64,000 bases of DNA, from NCBI GenBank assembly GCA_020152595.1, contig JAIGNY010002222.1, forward strand, positions 207,501 through 271,500, in the 5' to 3' direction. Source of the DNA: Chiridota heheva. Taxonomy: Eukaryota > Echinodermata > Holothuroidea > Apodida > Chiridotidae. The notes under the pieces are model-generated. The model was not told where the DNA came from. It did no database searches and worked only from the letters and a program-made list of their open reading frames with translations. Position 1 is the first letter of the stretch; every line of letters starts with the position of its first letter. The position numbers and the translations under genes are program-made. Shown piece by piece: positions 11,624-26,600 of the stretch.

Positions 11624-14600
11624 GTAAGTCAAATCAATCCATTTTCCCTTTCATGAAGGAAATTATCAGGCATTTATTATTTTTCTTTTAGTGGTCCACT
11701 GTGGGTCATGATGGTGCAAAAATATGATTGTAAGATAGACATATTCTGTACTCCTTATCTTACTGTATATTATTTTCCCTGTGTAAGAGGAGTCGGGTAG
11801 CTCAAGTTGGTAGAGTACACGACTGAGATGCTGGAGGTCCCAGGTTCAAGGCTCGCCAAGCCTCACTAGATTTTCCACAGCTATACAGACAGATACACAG
11901 CTACAGTGTACAGACATACACTGAACATCAAAGTGGAAGTAAGTTGTCTGCAGCTCCTACGCCTCATCCATCCTTTAGGAGAAGTGAACAATGGTTGGAT
12001 GGCGCTCACCGTCCCTCAGATGAGGACGTTAAATGGTGGTCACGATGGCAGGAGAGTCACCCCTGCCTGGTTCTCTGAACACTATTCAAGAAGAAAAGCA
12101 TGTAAACGTAATGGTCATTCACTTCCTGTCCGGGTTTGAACAATCAAGTTCCATTTCTAGAGTTGATGTTTGAAACGTAAATTGGAAGAAGAAGAATTTC
12201 CTCCACCCACAAGTTAATATTACAATTCAAACAATATGGAGTGTTGTAAATTTGATGAAAGCTTTAAAAGAGAGTCCCAAAGTTAATATTTTGTCGCCAG
12301 TGCACCACAACTGGTTATCAAAGGCCGTGGACATTGACTTGGTTGTCGATGTTATGTCTGTCCGTACGTCGTACCTGTGTTCTCGTCCGGGTTGTATTAA
12401 GCGTTTCGTGATAGCATTTGTACTATCATAACCGAATACGCAGGTGACGACCCCGTCATTGTAATTGTGTGTTCAACTCTCTCTCTTATATTTTGTGCTG
12501 AATGAAGAAGGATTGACCATATTCAACGTAATAAGTGTCCTTGCTCTATTAAGCGCACACCCATCATTTTATGACTGATAACATATCCCAACATCAACAA
12601 GTAATGAATGCTGTTTTGTATGTATTAATGTTTAAGACTTTTCTGTACGTTATCCCAAATCCCTGTTAATATGGGGAGAACAAATTCATGCGAATTAATT
12701 ATGAATAGGGCTTTTTTTCCCCTTGTTTTGCCAAATTTGCACTGTAAGAGACTATTGAGCATGGGCGCTTCTTAGGAAGAAACTTCACGCCTAAAAAGTG
12801 GTACAATTTTATTTTCGTTACCACCCAGGGCGCTTATTACGTCGAATACATTACTCAGGATATAGACTGAAAGCTACAGTACCATACTGCAGAACTGTAA
12901 ATGAAAACAGAAACATAAAATTATAAGGTAAATTAAAAGTGGCACACCTTGCTCCCTGTATGTGCATACACTTATGGAGTTTGTACTTTATATCATCAAA
13001 AAAAGCATGTAACATTTTAAGGCATAGGTTTGTGAGTGAATTGTTAGCTTAGTGCAAGGGTCACCATACAAAGTATATGTTTGTACCAAATTTTAATGGA
13101 AATATTGTGTCATTTTATATTTGATAATGATTTAGGGTATATTTTGGTATTTAGTGTGGTAATCTGTTGGATATCATCTTGCAAATGTGATAACAGCCAA
13201 AATGAAATTGATTGAAATAATTTGTTTCTGTGAATAGTAATCGGAAGAATTCATGGTAAATGGTGTATGCTGGGCTTCAATGATGCCACAATTAAAGGAG
13301 GAACCATTTTTCCTATTGGTTTGAAGAAACAAATAAGAGGGCAAGAAATATGTATTCAGAACAAGTTACCTGGCATTTATGGAGTTGATAGTGGTGGAGC
13401 ATTCCTTCCTCTGCAGGTAAGTCATCCATGCTTTCATGCAAGACATTCAAAAACAAATTTGTTTGAAAATGAAGGTCTATGGACATATAGCAATTTATAT
13501 ATTGGTTGAAGGAGTATTAAAATCTGGGGAGAAAACTTTGTGAATTTTGAAAAAACACTTTTAGTTTTTGCTGATCAAAGTTTAATCAGTTTTTGATTCA
13601 TGCAAAATTTATGATGTATGAGTAGGCAAACAGCTTAGTCTTATTCTCAAGTGTGACACCACACTGCACACTGTAAGGTCTTTGAAATCGTGGAGCTGTA
13701 ATAACTTCAAAACAGTATAAAATATCAACATGGTTTTTACACCAATTTCTTTCTTTTATAGTCTATCATTAATTAATGAGAATATTCCTTTCAGCACAAG
13801 ATGCAATTACTTCCAGAGAACATGTACACCTTCACTCTTTGTCCAGTTGCAGCATTGAAGAATAGTTGGTTTACTTAAATCCATACTTGAGCCATGATGG
13901 CCTATTTATACCCGATTTCCTTGTGGTACATGGATGAGAGCACAAGACTCCCCTTGGCCAGTACGCCAGTCCATCTCAGGTTAACTCCCCAGCAATGCTG
14001 GAACTCATTTTACAGATGAATGGACTGGAGAAAGTACAGTAAAGTGTCTTGCTCAAGGACACAATGCAGAGCTCGTGATGGGAGTCCACCCAGTACCTTG
14101 GGCATACGAGCATGACTCCTTAATCACGCACCGAAGTTTCTTTATTTTTTTTAAATGTTACTAAGACCAATATCTTTTACACATATTCGAAATGTTGTCA
14201 TTATGATCCATGGCTTATGTCCTGCTACTGCCCATTTTCTATTTTTGGCAGGCAGAAATATTTCCAGATAAGATGCAAGGTGGAAGAGGATTCTACCACG
14301 AAGCAATTTTATCAGCACAAGGTGTGCCTCAGGTACGTAATTCCTACATGTGTATGCATGTACACATGTGTGTGCATGGCTCGTTTCAGGTTAATCAAAA
14401 GGCAAGTTTACAGTATCAACAACAATGCTCATTTTTTATGAGAGAAGGTAGTGAAGGAAGAAAATGTACAAGAAAATATCTAAGAATATATAACTCCGTT
14501 AAGGAGATACTTAATCTTATAGCTTAAAGAAGTTAGATCTATCTGAGCTGTGTGGCTCATAGGGCCAATGCTTATCCCTAGTTTTCATGGCTCAAGCGGA

Positions 14601-17600
14601 TGAGCGTATATGACTCCCCTGGATGGGACACCATTCTATTGCAGGTTAACTCTCCAGCAATGCTGGTACTCATCTTACAGTTGAGTAGACTGGAGCTAGT
14701 AAAATAAGTGTCTTGCTCAAGGACACAATGCAGCGCTCGCAGTCGGAATGCACCTGGTACCTTTTGCATATGCCATGGCATAGCCAGGTTTTTATTATTT
14801 GGGGGGGGGGGGGCAGATCTGCCGCTATATGCGCTTTGTGCATTTGGCGTGGGGTCTAGGCACCCGCCCATGGGCACCTAGTGGGGTTCCAGGGGCTTAG
14901 CTCCTGGAAACTATGTGTTTTGGTGGACTAAAGAGTGCCTAAAAATATCTAATATTGTATTCAATCACCACTGTCAACGACTTTTCATTTGAAAAGATTG
15001 GTCCTTTTTGTACATTTTTGTTTTGGAGGGATGGTGGTGGTGACCCCCTTCCCTGGCTACACGCTTGCACATACAAGCCTGATTCCTTAACCACTGAGCC
15101 ACTACACCTCTTTAGCTCAAAGGAATTTGAGTATAAATGACTGATGTTAATTAATCTAGTAGCGACACATTAGCCTCGCATGCATTGATTGGCTAAGTAA
15201 ATTTCTCTTTGTCTAGGTTTTTACCAATAACAGAAGCAATATCTGTTATCTTATTGCAGCATATATTTTGACAAATGAAGGATGAGTGTTGGTTTGTTTT
15301 AAATAGGGAACAAATGTGCTTTGAACATAACAGTAGTAGAAAATTCACCATTATTCAGCAACATCTTGTCCTCGACCAACTATTTAAATGCTTTCAAACC
15401 AAAAAATGCTTGCGATAAAGCCCGGAGTATCACCTTTCCCTCCAACAACTCCGAGAGCTACAACACCCCTCTCACCCTTTCTGAGATAAACCAAGATATC
15501 CACGACGCTGGCTGCACCTCCAAGGGCGGCCCAGATAACATCCCCTACCAGTTCCTGAAACACCTCCCCAACAAGGCCACCACTACCCTACTCACCATCA
15601 ACCACATTTGGTCCTCACACTCCTTTTCCCCTATCTGGAGGACAACTATTGTCACCCCCGTCCTTAAACCGGGGAAGGACAGTACCCACCCCTCCAGCTA
15701 CCGCCCCATCGCCCTTACCTGCTGTCTCTGTAAAATTATGCAAAAGATTATTAATCAGGGACTAAACTGGTTCCTTGAGACCAACAGAATCCTCTCCCCT
15801 CACCAAAGCGGCTTCCGGAAACATCACAATACCCTAAACCAGTTAATTACGCTCGACATCAATCAATCGCCATAAGCCTAGCGGCTCGTTGACGCACTCC
15901 TCAGGGTCATTGAATAGGTTGTGTCTGGCTGAAGTTTTTGAAGTGGAATTCGGGACCAACCTGCAGTAGCCAGATCAGATGCAGTCAATCCACTACAACT
16001 TTTCAGGCCATCCATCCACCTGGCACGAGGGCGCCCAGCATATCTTTTGGTACCAGAGGGAAGGCCTGACATCATGGGGGCAAGGCCTTTACAAACACAA
16101 TGTCCATGCCACTTAGCTTGTTGCTCCAGGATTGTGTCAGATGAAAAAAGCCATCTATCTCCAATCAGATGTTGTAGGTGGTCATTGGAAATTTTGTCAG
16201 ACCATGTTAGTCCAAGCAGGCGCCGCCAGATAGTTCTTCCAAATGCATCAAGAGCTGCCAGGTTATTTTTCTTCATAGTCCAGGTTGATGCACCATATGT
16301 AAGTCTGGCCATGACGAGGGACTTAATGAGAAGCATCTTCACCTTTAAGTCAATGTGAGTGGATTTTATGTAACTACACTGGTTAATGCTCTGCTTTGCC
16401 ATTGCAATGCGGCTTCGTATTTCTGCAGAATCATCAGTGTTGTAGGACAGGACTGAGCCAAGGTAGCGGAATGAAGTGACACGTTTGATAGCAGTACCAT
16501 TGTATGAAATTGAGCGGTTATCCAGTGTGGGCTGTATTACCATGTACTCAGTTTTATCAGGGTGTAGTTGGAGACCATATTGCGAAGCAATGACACCAAG
16601 CGACTGTAGCTGGATTTCTGCATCATTAGCACTTAGTGCCAGGAGTGCAATATCATCTGCATATCATAGTTCATTGGTAGTGAAGCCTTCAACATCTGGA
16701 GGTACAAGATGTTCAGTTGCCCGAGTCCATTCACGCATCATTGCTTCTGTGTAAAGGTTGAAAATAGTTGGCGAAAGAGAACATCCTTGCCGCACTCCAT
16801 CTGGTGTCTTGAACATTGGTGTACTTAAACCTTTCCATGTCAGGGTGCCCTTAGCTCTGGAGTAAAGGTTAGCAATAAGGTGAAGCACATCAGCAGGGGC
16901 ATTGAAGTCTTGGAGTACGTCCAACATCTTTGTGTGGATGACACTGTCAAATGCTTTTTTTAAATCAACAAATGTGACGTGGAGGGGCTTCTTCACTGCG
17001 ATATGAGCTTGAGCCATAAGTTTAAAGCGAAATATGGCATCAGTTGTAGATCTGCCAGGAATGAAACCGCATTGGTTGAGGCTGACTTCAACGTTGGCAA
17101 TAGCTTGGAGTTTATTGAGGACGAGATACAAAACTATTTTACTGGAGTGACTGATCAAAGCTAGTGTGCGGTAGTTCGAACATGTCCCTGAATCACCCTT
17201 TTTGAAGAGTGCCACGTAGGTTGATATTGTAGCTTCCTCTGGCCTGATACCAGTTTTCCAAATCTCTTTAACTGCTACATGAATAGCTGTTAAGACTTAT
17301 GTATCCTTGCAGGCTTCCTTAAGGGAATCAGCTTGAAATTCATCACATCCAGGAGCTTTATTATACTTGAGCATCTTTATAGCCTGCACTGTGTTGGATA
17401 GTGATGGGAGAGAAACTTCGCAGGCAGTGTATGTAGTTGTAGAAACTGCTGGAAGGTTGGATCTAAACCGTAGCCGAGAGTCATCATGCCAACGGGCAAC
17501 TTCTTCCTCTGTAAATTTGAGTGAGTGACCAATAGCACTTTTAATGGTGGAGGTGGGTGAAGCATTGGTGAGAGTAATACGTCTGATTATTTCAAACAAG

Positions 17601-20600
17601 GATTTGCTGTCATTGCGGTGAAAAGCTTCATTCATGCATTCAGACTGTGTTTTTAGCCAGTTGTGGAGGTCTCTTTTACAAGCTCTTCTTGTGGCATTAC
17701 GGAGCTGGTTGTAGTCTTCTGAGCCCGTTCTGAAAGCTTTGTGCTTGCGGCTGATGAGATTGAGAGTGTCTTCTGTGAGAAAAGGCTTCTTCTTTATGGT
17801 CTTTGTGTGGCCACACGTTGTTGTTGCTGACTCTTTTACTGTGGTTGTAATATCAGATAAGTCAAAATGAGCACCAATATGCATTGCAACATTCTCACGG
17901 AAACAACGAGCGACAGCAGGATTACATAAAGCACTAATATTATGTCTGGCTACATGCGTTTTCCTAGAAGGAGAGCTGAATTTTTGCTAAATATTGCACA
18001 AAAGGAGACGGTGGTCAGTGTCAAAAGAAGCAGAGAAGGTGCGGCAATCAATTATGCAGTTGCGAATGGATTGTGGGACAAGGATGAAATCAATCACATT
18101 CTTGGCGTTGCCTGCTCTACTTATCCAAGTAATTTTTTGAAGATGTCTTTTACAGAACCAAGTATTAGCAGCTGTGAGCTTGTAAGATGTGCAGAAATCC
18201 AACAGACGAGTGCCGCGCGTGTTACGCACTCCAAGTGTGTGGGGACCAATCACATCAGGATCGTCTCGACTGGATCCAAGTTTAGAATTGAAATCACCAG
18301 CAATAATCAGGATATCATCTTTTGATGATCTTGAGTGGATAAAGGACTCTAGTTGTTTATAGAAAGTATCCACCATGTCATCAGCTGCTGTGGATGTAGG
18401 GGCATAGACTGCTACAAAGAGGAGGCAACCTTCCCTCAGTTTGACACGAACTGCCATAAGTCTGTCAGAGATGCATTCCACTGAAACCACGGCTTTCAGC
18501 GCTCTGCGAGAAAGTAGAACACCAACACCAGCATAGTGGGTTTGTCCACCAGATAGAATAAGTCGACCATCAAGTCTGGTCTCTTGTCCAATGTTGTGAA
18601 TCTCAGCAAGCGCAATAAGATCGTAACTGTATGTTTTGAGAGTGGCTTTTAAATGTTCAGCAGCCAATGAGGTATTGAGTGTTGTTACATTCCAACTGCC
18701 GATAGTAAAATCAAGACGTTGTTGACCACAGGAACAATGTCGCTTTGGCTTCATACCCTCCTTTGCAGGCTTTAGATATGACGCGTCATTAGACAAAGGA
18801 TGCGCATCAACAGCTTCTTCTTCCCGAGTAGCATTACAGACGGAGTGGTTGCTCGGGGGCCTCAAACCACTACGACATAACATATTGACATTATTGTATT
18901 TCATAACATATAGGAGTGTTTATCAGCTAAAGAACAGAGGGGGGCGCTAATCCTCACCTCTGGGTACTTTTATCGAGGCATCAACTCTAGATAGCTGGCC
19001 GTTGGCTCAAAAGGAGCTCATCCGCCCTTTGCAGGTGTTGTATTTAATCCTACCGGGTTGCTAGCCACCCACCACACCCAAAAGGGGTGGGGGAGCCGGT
19101 TTAGTCGCCGACTACTCGACCATGAGACAGGTTGTACTGGATTACATGGTACCAGTAGCAGGAAAAACTGACCTGACCTGACACCGCTATCCGGGAATCC
19201 TTTACTCATTGCTATTTTTTTCGACCTCGAGAAAGCTTTCGACACTACTTTGAAATGCGACATTATGCGCAAACTTTACACCACCGGCCTCGGAGGCCAT
19301 CTCATCATCTTTATTCAAAACTTCCTCTCACCCAGGCAGTTCCAATTTCATATTCGCCACACTCTCTCAATCCCTAACCCCCAAGAAGAAGGCGTCCCCC
19401 CAAGGCAGCATCCTCTCTCCGACTCTCATCAACCTGAGAATTAATGACATCACGGACAACCTTGCTCCCAACATCAAACGTACCCCTCTACCTATATGAC
19501 TTCACCATCTTCTACTCCTCCCCTAGCTTTCCTCTTGTCGAAAATAGACTCCAATTAAGCCTCAACCAGCTGCAAGTCTGGTGCAACAATAACGGTTTTA
19601 AATTGTCCAAAGACAAGGCAGTCTGCATGCACTTCTGTCATTTCAACAACCTCCACCCCAACCCGAACCTCGTGCTCAATGGCAATCGCATCCCTACAAT
19701 TAAACTCACAAACTTCCTGGGTTTACCTCTAGACCCCAAGCTCTTCTACAAGCAACACATTACCAACATGAAACTAAAATGCATTAGCTCCCTGAACATT
19801 CTCTGCCTCCTCTCCAACACCACTTGGGGTGCGAACCGCCATGCTCTCCTCAAAATCTTTAGGCTTACCATTCGTGCCAAGCTTGACTATGGCAATATTG
19901 TCTACTGTGTCGCTCACAACTCATACCTCAACCACATCAACACCATCCAAAATGAAGCCCTCAGGTTTTGTCTAGGTACCTACAGGACCTCCCCAATCAC
20001 CAGCCTTCATGTTAAAGCCAAGGAACCCCACTTTCTACTTGGATGTAGAAAGTTACCTTCTCCTATGCTTTTAGAGTCCTTACCATCACCCAGAATCCTG
20101 TTTCAACCTCATTAGGTACCCCAATTTCTCTACCCTCTTTGATAGGACTAAAACCCTATCCCCACCCTTTAGCTTATGCATTAAATCAGACCTCCTCCAT
20201 CTTGGCATCCACCTCACCACTCTCGGCACCTTATCCTGGCCCACTTTTCCTCCTTGGGCCACCCCCCTCCCTTCTATCCACCTCGGCCTCTACAGTTATC
20301 ACAAAACCCAAACCCACCCTAACCTCTTCATCAATCTCCACAACCAAATCAAAGACCAACTCTCAAATACACCTCCATCAATACTGACGGCTCCAAGGAA
20401 GGCAACAAGACAGCTGCTGCAGCCGTCATACAAGACATCACTCTCAGCAGCAGCCTTCCCAACTACTCTTCCATCTTTTCAGCCAAAGCAAACGCCATCC
20501 TCCTCACCCTCAACTTTATTGAGTACTCTCCGCTCAGCCACTTTGCCATTTTCTCCAACTCCCGAGGCTGTTCTTACTTCTTTACTCAATCTTAAATAGA

Positions 20601-23600
20601 ATAACTTTACATTCCACCTCCTCCTCCGGAAACTCCTTTTGCCCACCCTCTGCAGGAAAAGTTTTTCTTTTTTCTGGATACCCAGCCATGTTGGCATCCC
20701 TGGCAATGACAGGGCTGATGCAGCCGCTAAGCTTGCCCTCAACCTCCCCCTACCCCTTTTCCCAAAATCCTTTCTGACATCAAACCGCTTATTGCTTCCC
20801 TTGTTTGTGACCGCTGGCAAACCTTATGGAACTCCCAAATTCATAACAAACTCCACGTCATCCAGCCCACCATTCTAATCAAACCCACCATCAACAACCT
20901 CTCTCGTATCGACAATGTTTATATTACCCGTCTTAAAATAGGTCACACCCACCTCACTCACTCCTACCTCCTTATTGGCTCCCCCCAACCCCTCTGCAAC
21001 AATTGCCATTCAACCCTCACAGTCTATCACGTTTTCCTTGCTTGCTGTACAACCTTCCCAGAGCTTCCCTCGCTCCCCACAACTCAATTGCTGAGTTCTT
21101 CCAGAAAAACCGTCGGGATAAAATTATCTCCTTCCTTCATTATGCTTCCCTCTACAACCATATTTAGTTCTCCTCTTCCACCACCTCTGTCTACTCTTTT
21201 TTTTTTTCTTCACCCATGCACCTCCTCTCTCGATCCCAGCTTTCTGACTTTTTGTTCTTGTATTTCTCTCATTTTCCGCCTGTTTCCTTTCCTTCCTACC
21301 TCCAGAATGATCTGACCTCTCAGGAACAATTTGACTCTTGTTGTCATGGTGCCGTTAAGCCCTCATCAAACAAACAACAAACATTATTTATGAAAACAGT
21401 CTTTTGGACAAGAAAAATGAAGTTGCCTGCAGTCTCTAGATAATTGTAGTGTATTTGATCTGTACAAGTATCATTAGACTCTTATTTGAGGGTTGTATGA
21501 CTCTGGAGGGTAGAATGTTTTAGAAGCATGACATTGTGTGAGAAGAGGGGCCTCACCTATCCTAAGGTGACATTGACTGGAGTCAAAACATTATTTCAGG
21601 AACTAACGCTTCCTCCAAAGCAGCCAAAATTCTTCTTGAAGTGACCAATTCATCCAATCTCACCCAAATGGTGCAGTCACCCACCAGAGATATCAACATT
21701 CTTGATCTTGTTTTTACTAACAATTCACCAGCTGTTACCTCAGCTGATGTCATTCCCGGTATAAGTGACCATGATATTGTTAAACTGACCCTAAATATCT
21801 CCCCTCCTTGTAAAAAGTTGCCTAAACGTAAAATCTATTTAAAGAAAAAAGCTAACATAAAACGAATAAAAGAAGACCTGACCAAATTTAAACTGCAATA
21901 TTATACTCAATTCCATAAATCCATTGATGTTGATGAAAAATGGAATTTCTTTGAGCAGGAAATTAAACTGATTATTGACAAAAACCCGCCTCACAAATTC
22001 ACCTCAACTAAACTAAATCTGCCCTGGTTCAACCCTATTCAACGCCGTCTCTGCAGGAAAAACATAAAGTGTTTAAAAAAGCTGAAACTAATCAACAAGC
22101 CAATGACTGGACTACCTATAAAAGCTTAAGGAAGGCTGTCCTTAATAACCACAAAGAAGCTAGAAACACCTTCATCTGTGATAAACTTAAAAACTCACTT
22201 AACAAAAACCCAAAGGCATTCTGGTCCTATATCAAAAGATTAAGAAGTAACTCTGTAGGTGTGTCTGATCTACTAAATAATGGTAAACTCTGCAGTGACA
22301 GTAAAACTAAAGCTAACATTCTAAATGACCAGGTTTTCAGTGTTTTCACAGAAGAAAACACCTCCCAAATCCCTGTAACTAAACCACTGTCCAACAGCAA
22401 AATAAACCAACTTATAATTACCCCAGAGGGTGTCAAAAAGCAACTGCATAACCTAGACCCTAACAAAGCCTCAGGTCCTGACCAAATACCACCATGGTTT
22501 CTAAAAACACACGCTGATGACCTCTCTGAAATTCTAACTGATCTCTTTCAAACCTCTGTCGATAATGGTACTATCCCTAACAAGTGGAAAGAAGCAAACA
22601 TATGTAGCGTTTTTAAAAAAGGTGATAAACAAAACCCAGCTAATTACAGACCTATTTCACTCACCTGCGTTTGTAGTAAAATCCTTGAGCATATAATCCA
22701 CTCACATGTGATGAAATTCCTTGATAAGCATAATATCTTAACTGATTTACAACATGGCTTCTGTGCTAAAAGATCCACTGAAACACAACTCCTCTTAACA
22801 ATAAATGATATCTCTAAACAAATTGACTAAAACAGTAATGTCTTTTTGGCTATTCTTGACTTCTCAAAAGCCTTTGATAAAGTCCCACACCAGCGCCTGT
22901 TATCCAAACGTTCTGCCTATGGCATTGATGGAAATCTCCTGGCCTGGTTTGCATCATTCCACAACAACTGCATCCAGCGTGTTGTCTGTGATGGTGAAAT
23001 CTCTGATTCTAAACAGGTTTTATCCGCTGTACCACAAGGTACTGTTTTAGGTCCATTACTTTTCCTTTTATATGTAATTGACATCCCTGATAATATAAAC
23101 AGCACGCTTAGACTGTTTGCTGATGACTGCCTTGTGTGCAGAACAATTAATAACCCCTCTGACCAACAAATCCTCCAAGATGATCTTAACAAACTTGAAC
23201 AATGGCAAAACGAATGGCAAATGAATTTCAATCCCTCTAAATGCTACATCTTGTCAATTTCCTTTAAGAAATGCTTTAAATCACCTGTTTATACCTTATA
23301 CAACCAGCCACTAAAACATGTCAACTCCCACCCATACCTAGGTGTTGAAATTGATAATAAACTTAGATGGGATGAACATATACATAACATAACCAAGAAA
23401 GCTAACTCTGTACTTGGCCTATTAAAACGTAACCTCTCAAACTGTCCCACCGACGTTAAATCCACTGCTTATAAAGCTCTAGTCAGGCCAGTGCTTGAGT
23501 ACGCATCAGCAGTCTGGGACCGCCATCATCAGTGCGATGTGGATAAACTTGAATCTATTCAAAGGAGAGCAGCCAGGTTCTGTATGGCAGACTACTCTTA

Positions 23601-26600
23601 TAAATCTAGTGTAAAAAACATGCTTCATAAATTAGATTGGCCCCTGCTAAAAACAAGAAGATACAACACTTGGCTACATATGCTATATAAAATCAATAAC
23701 AATCTTGTCGCCATCAATAAAGATGAATTTATCCCCACCGTCAAAACTAATACAAGAAATAATCATGACCTTAATTTCCAGGTCCCGTATGCTAAAAAGA
23801 ATGTATATAAACACTCTTTCTTCCCTCACACACTAAAGGATTGGAATGCTTTACCGCCAGACATTGTACATGCACCAATTCTCAACTGTTTCAAAGCTAA
23901 ACTTACTAACACTTGTATTGCTAACTAGTTTTTTTTTTTTTTTTTTTTTTTTACGCTCGGTTGGCGTTCATGTCCTCTCGAAGGATTTTTGCTGACTTAA
24001 TCGATTCAGATTCAGGGTCTTGTAAGATTTTGAAGTTTGATATATGAGATATTAGACAAAGGAAATGATCATTATAGAAAAACTTGCTGTATCACCCAGC
24101 AAGTTAAAGAGTGAGTGCATCTATTTCTAATGAAAAATCCTTAATTTCCAAGAGAATGATATAATATTTGCTTTATTGATCTCAGCCTGAAATTAGACCT
24201 CACTTTGTAATCACGATTGCTCCTTAGATATCCATTTATCTGTTGCTAATTTAATTGAAATACCTCAGTTTGGGGTGGGTGTTGGTAAAATGTCAGTTGC
24301 TCATTACTTAAGAATGCTGTTATCCCCTTGCTAATGAAGTTCGTGAATAGGGGATATAGCATCTGTACCGTCCGTCTGTCTGTTTGTCTACATCCATTGT
24401 CAGTCCGACCTCATGCATTCTTCGCTTGAATGGAGTGGAAACATAATAGACTTATGATAATCTCCAAATTAATCTGCAGTAAATTTGTATTCTGATTTGT
24501 TGTCATGGAATGTGGAACAGGATGTCATGGCATGTAGGACAGGGTGGGATGACATGTGGGACAGGGTGGCATGTAAGACAGGGTGTCATGGAATGTGGGA
24601 CAGGATGTCATGACATGTAGGACAGGGTGGGATGGCATGTGGGACAGGTTGGCATGGCATGTGAAACAAGGTGGTGTCATGCCATTTATGGTAGGCTTGG
24701 ATGGCATGTGGGACAAGGTCGGATGGCATGGGGAGCAGGGTGGAATGACATGTGGGACAATGTGGCATGGCATTTGGGACAGGATGGCATGTCATCTGGA
24801 TTCCAGGTGGGAAAGCATATGGGACAGGTTGGGATAGCATGTGGGATAGGATGTGATGGCCTGTGGGATAGGCTGGGATGGTACATGGAAGGATGGCATG
24901 TGGGACAGGGTGGCATTGTATATGGGACAGGGTGGCAAGGCATATGGTGGGATGTCATCTTGATTGCAGGTGTGATGGCATATGGGTCATTCGGTGAAAT
25001 GGCATTTGGATTTCATGTATAATTTCCTGTAGGATGGGGTGGCATGTGGAATATAGGATGGGATGGCAGGAGTGATAGAGGGTGAAAAGCATGTTATTAG
25101 TGGCGAGGGTTTTGTATCGTTTGTGATGTCTGGTTGTGATGAATCTGTGTCCAATTTTGGCAATTTTTAATTTTTAATACATCAAGTACTTTCTTTTATA
25201 AAATAATTTGTATCATACATACTTGCAGATTGCAATCGTGTGTGGCTCCTGCACTGCTGGAGGGGCATATGTTCCTGCCATGGCTGAAGAAGCCATCATG
25301 GTCCACAAGATTGCCACCATCTTTTTAGGAGGACCCCCTCTGGTATTTGCTGCAACTGGTGAAGTTGTCTCGTCCGAAGATTTGGGTGGCGCTACACTTC
25401 ATTGCAAGTAAGGAGATTCATATTGGTTTCATCCCCTCTTATCTAAAAAAAGTGGTATTTCCTTTCCAAGGCTATTTTTGTGGCTTTGGTTACTCAAATG
25501 CACTTAAATTGTATTTTATTGTTGCCAAGATTTTGAAACTTTCCTAATACTATCATTGTTATGTTACTTATGTTCATTGCTCTCAAGTATAGAATATTGG
25601 ATTTGTCTTTAACTGAGATTCATGGTCTGGTAATGTCTTCGTAAATTGCTTAGAAATCCAGCAAGAACTATGAAAATTGCAAATATGTCTTCGTAAATTG
25701 CTTAGAAATCCAGCAAGAACTATGAAAATTGCAAATATTCCCATAAAAATCAAATTTTTGATATAAAATTGAAAATAATTGTTTCACTTTTAGATGCTAT
25801 TATGCAAATTTGTAATGTATGAATACTCAGACCTCTGTATTTTCTTTTATTTATCTATTACTTTTGAAGTAATAGGTAACATCATGTATTCAAAAAATAT
25901 GTGAATATAGCTACTCAGGCAGGCAAGCAGGAAGTGGGTAGCATTTGAAGGAAGTTTCATACTATTTCTAATGCCCGAGCTGGTAATGCTGCAATTCAGG
26001 GAAGCTACACCTTTATTTATAGGAAGGCTCTGCATTCATAATTGCAATAGTACCCTATCCTCTCCCTCCCCAGAGTCTCAATTCCATTGCTGATTTCTTC
26101 TGCACAATTCCCCCTCACAAAAAAAAAATAAAATCCTCTTCTTCCTCCATCACTCCAACTACTATAAATATATCTAAACCTCTTCTTCTGTGCCTACTTC
26201 CTATGTACGCTCCGCACTAGCTCCTCGACCTTTTATTACATCTGACATAAATTTAATCTCTAGATCTGACACATTTTGACCATGGCTGTTGTGGTGCTAT
26301 GAAACCTCACCAAGCAAACATATTTCTTCTGAATTTACGCAAGAAGTGATTTCATCAATATATCTTTTTCAGAGTGAGTGGTGTGGCAGACCATTTTGCC
26401 CTTGATGAGGTAGAGGCATACCAGGTAGGCCGTGACATCGTTTCCACCTTAAATGTTCATCCTCCTGAGGATCCCACCACTTGGGATGAACCTAAATACG
26501 ATGCAAAGGAACTCAGGTTTCTTGCTCCAGGACCGTTTACACTAGACAATGGGTATTCAGTTAAAAAGGTATGTGAAACTTGTATCTCATTTCACTGGCA

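Noticed and set aside
11793-11870. tRNA gene in intron 1
   Set aside because: A and B boxes are present, but the acceptor stem does not pair and a SINE body follows. The same applies to the heads at 53324 and 54794.
15321-15875. Host gene encoding a nucleic-acid polymerase
   Set aside because: The motifs and the RNase H part after the insertion show a LINE pseudogene; it is not a host gene.
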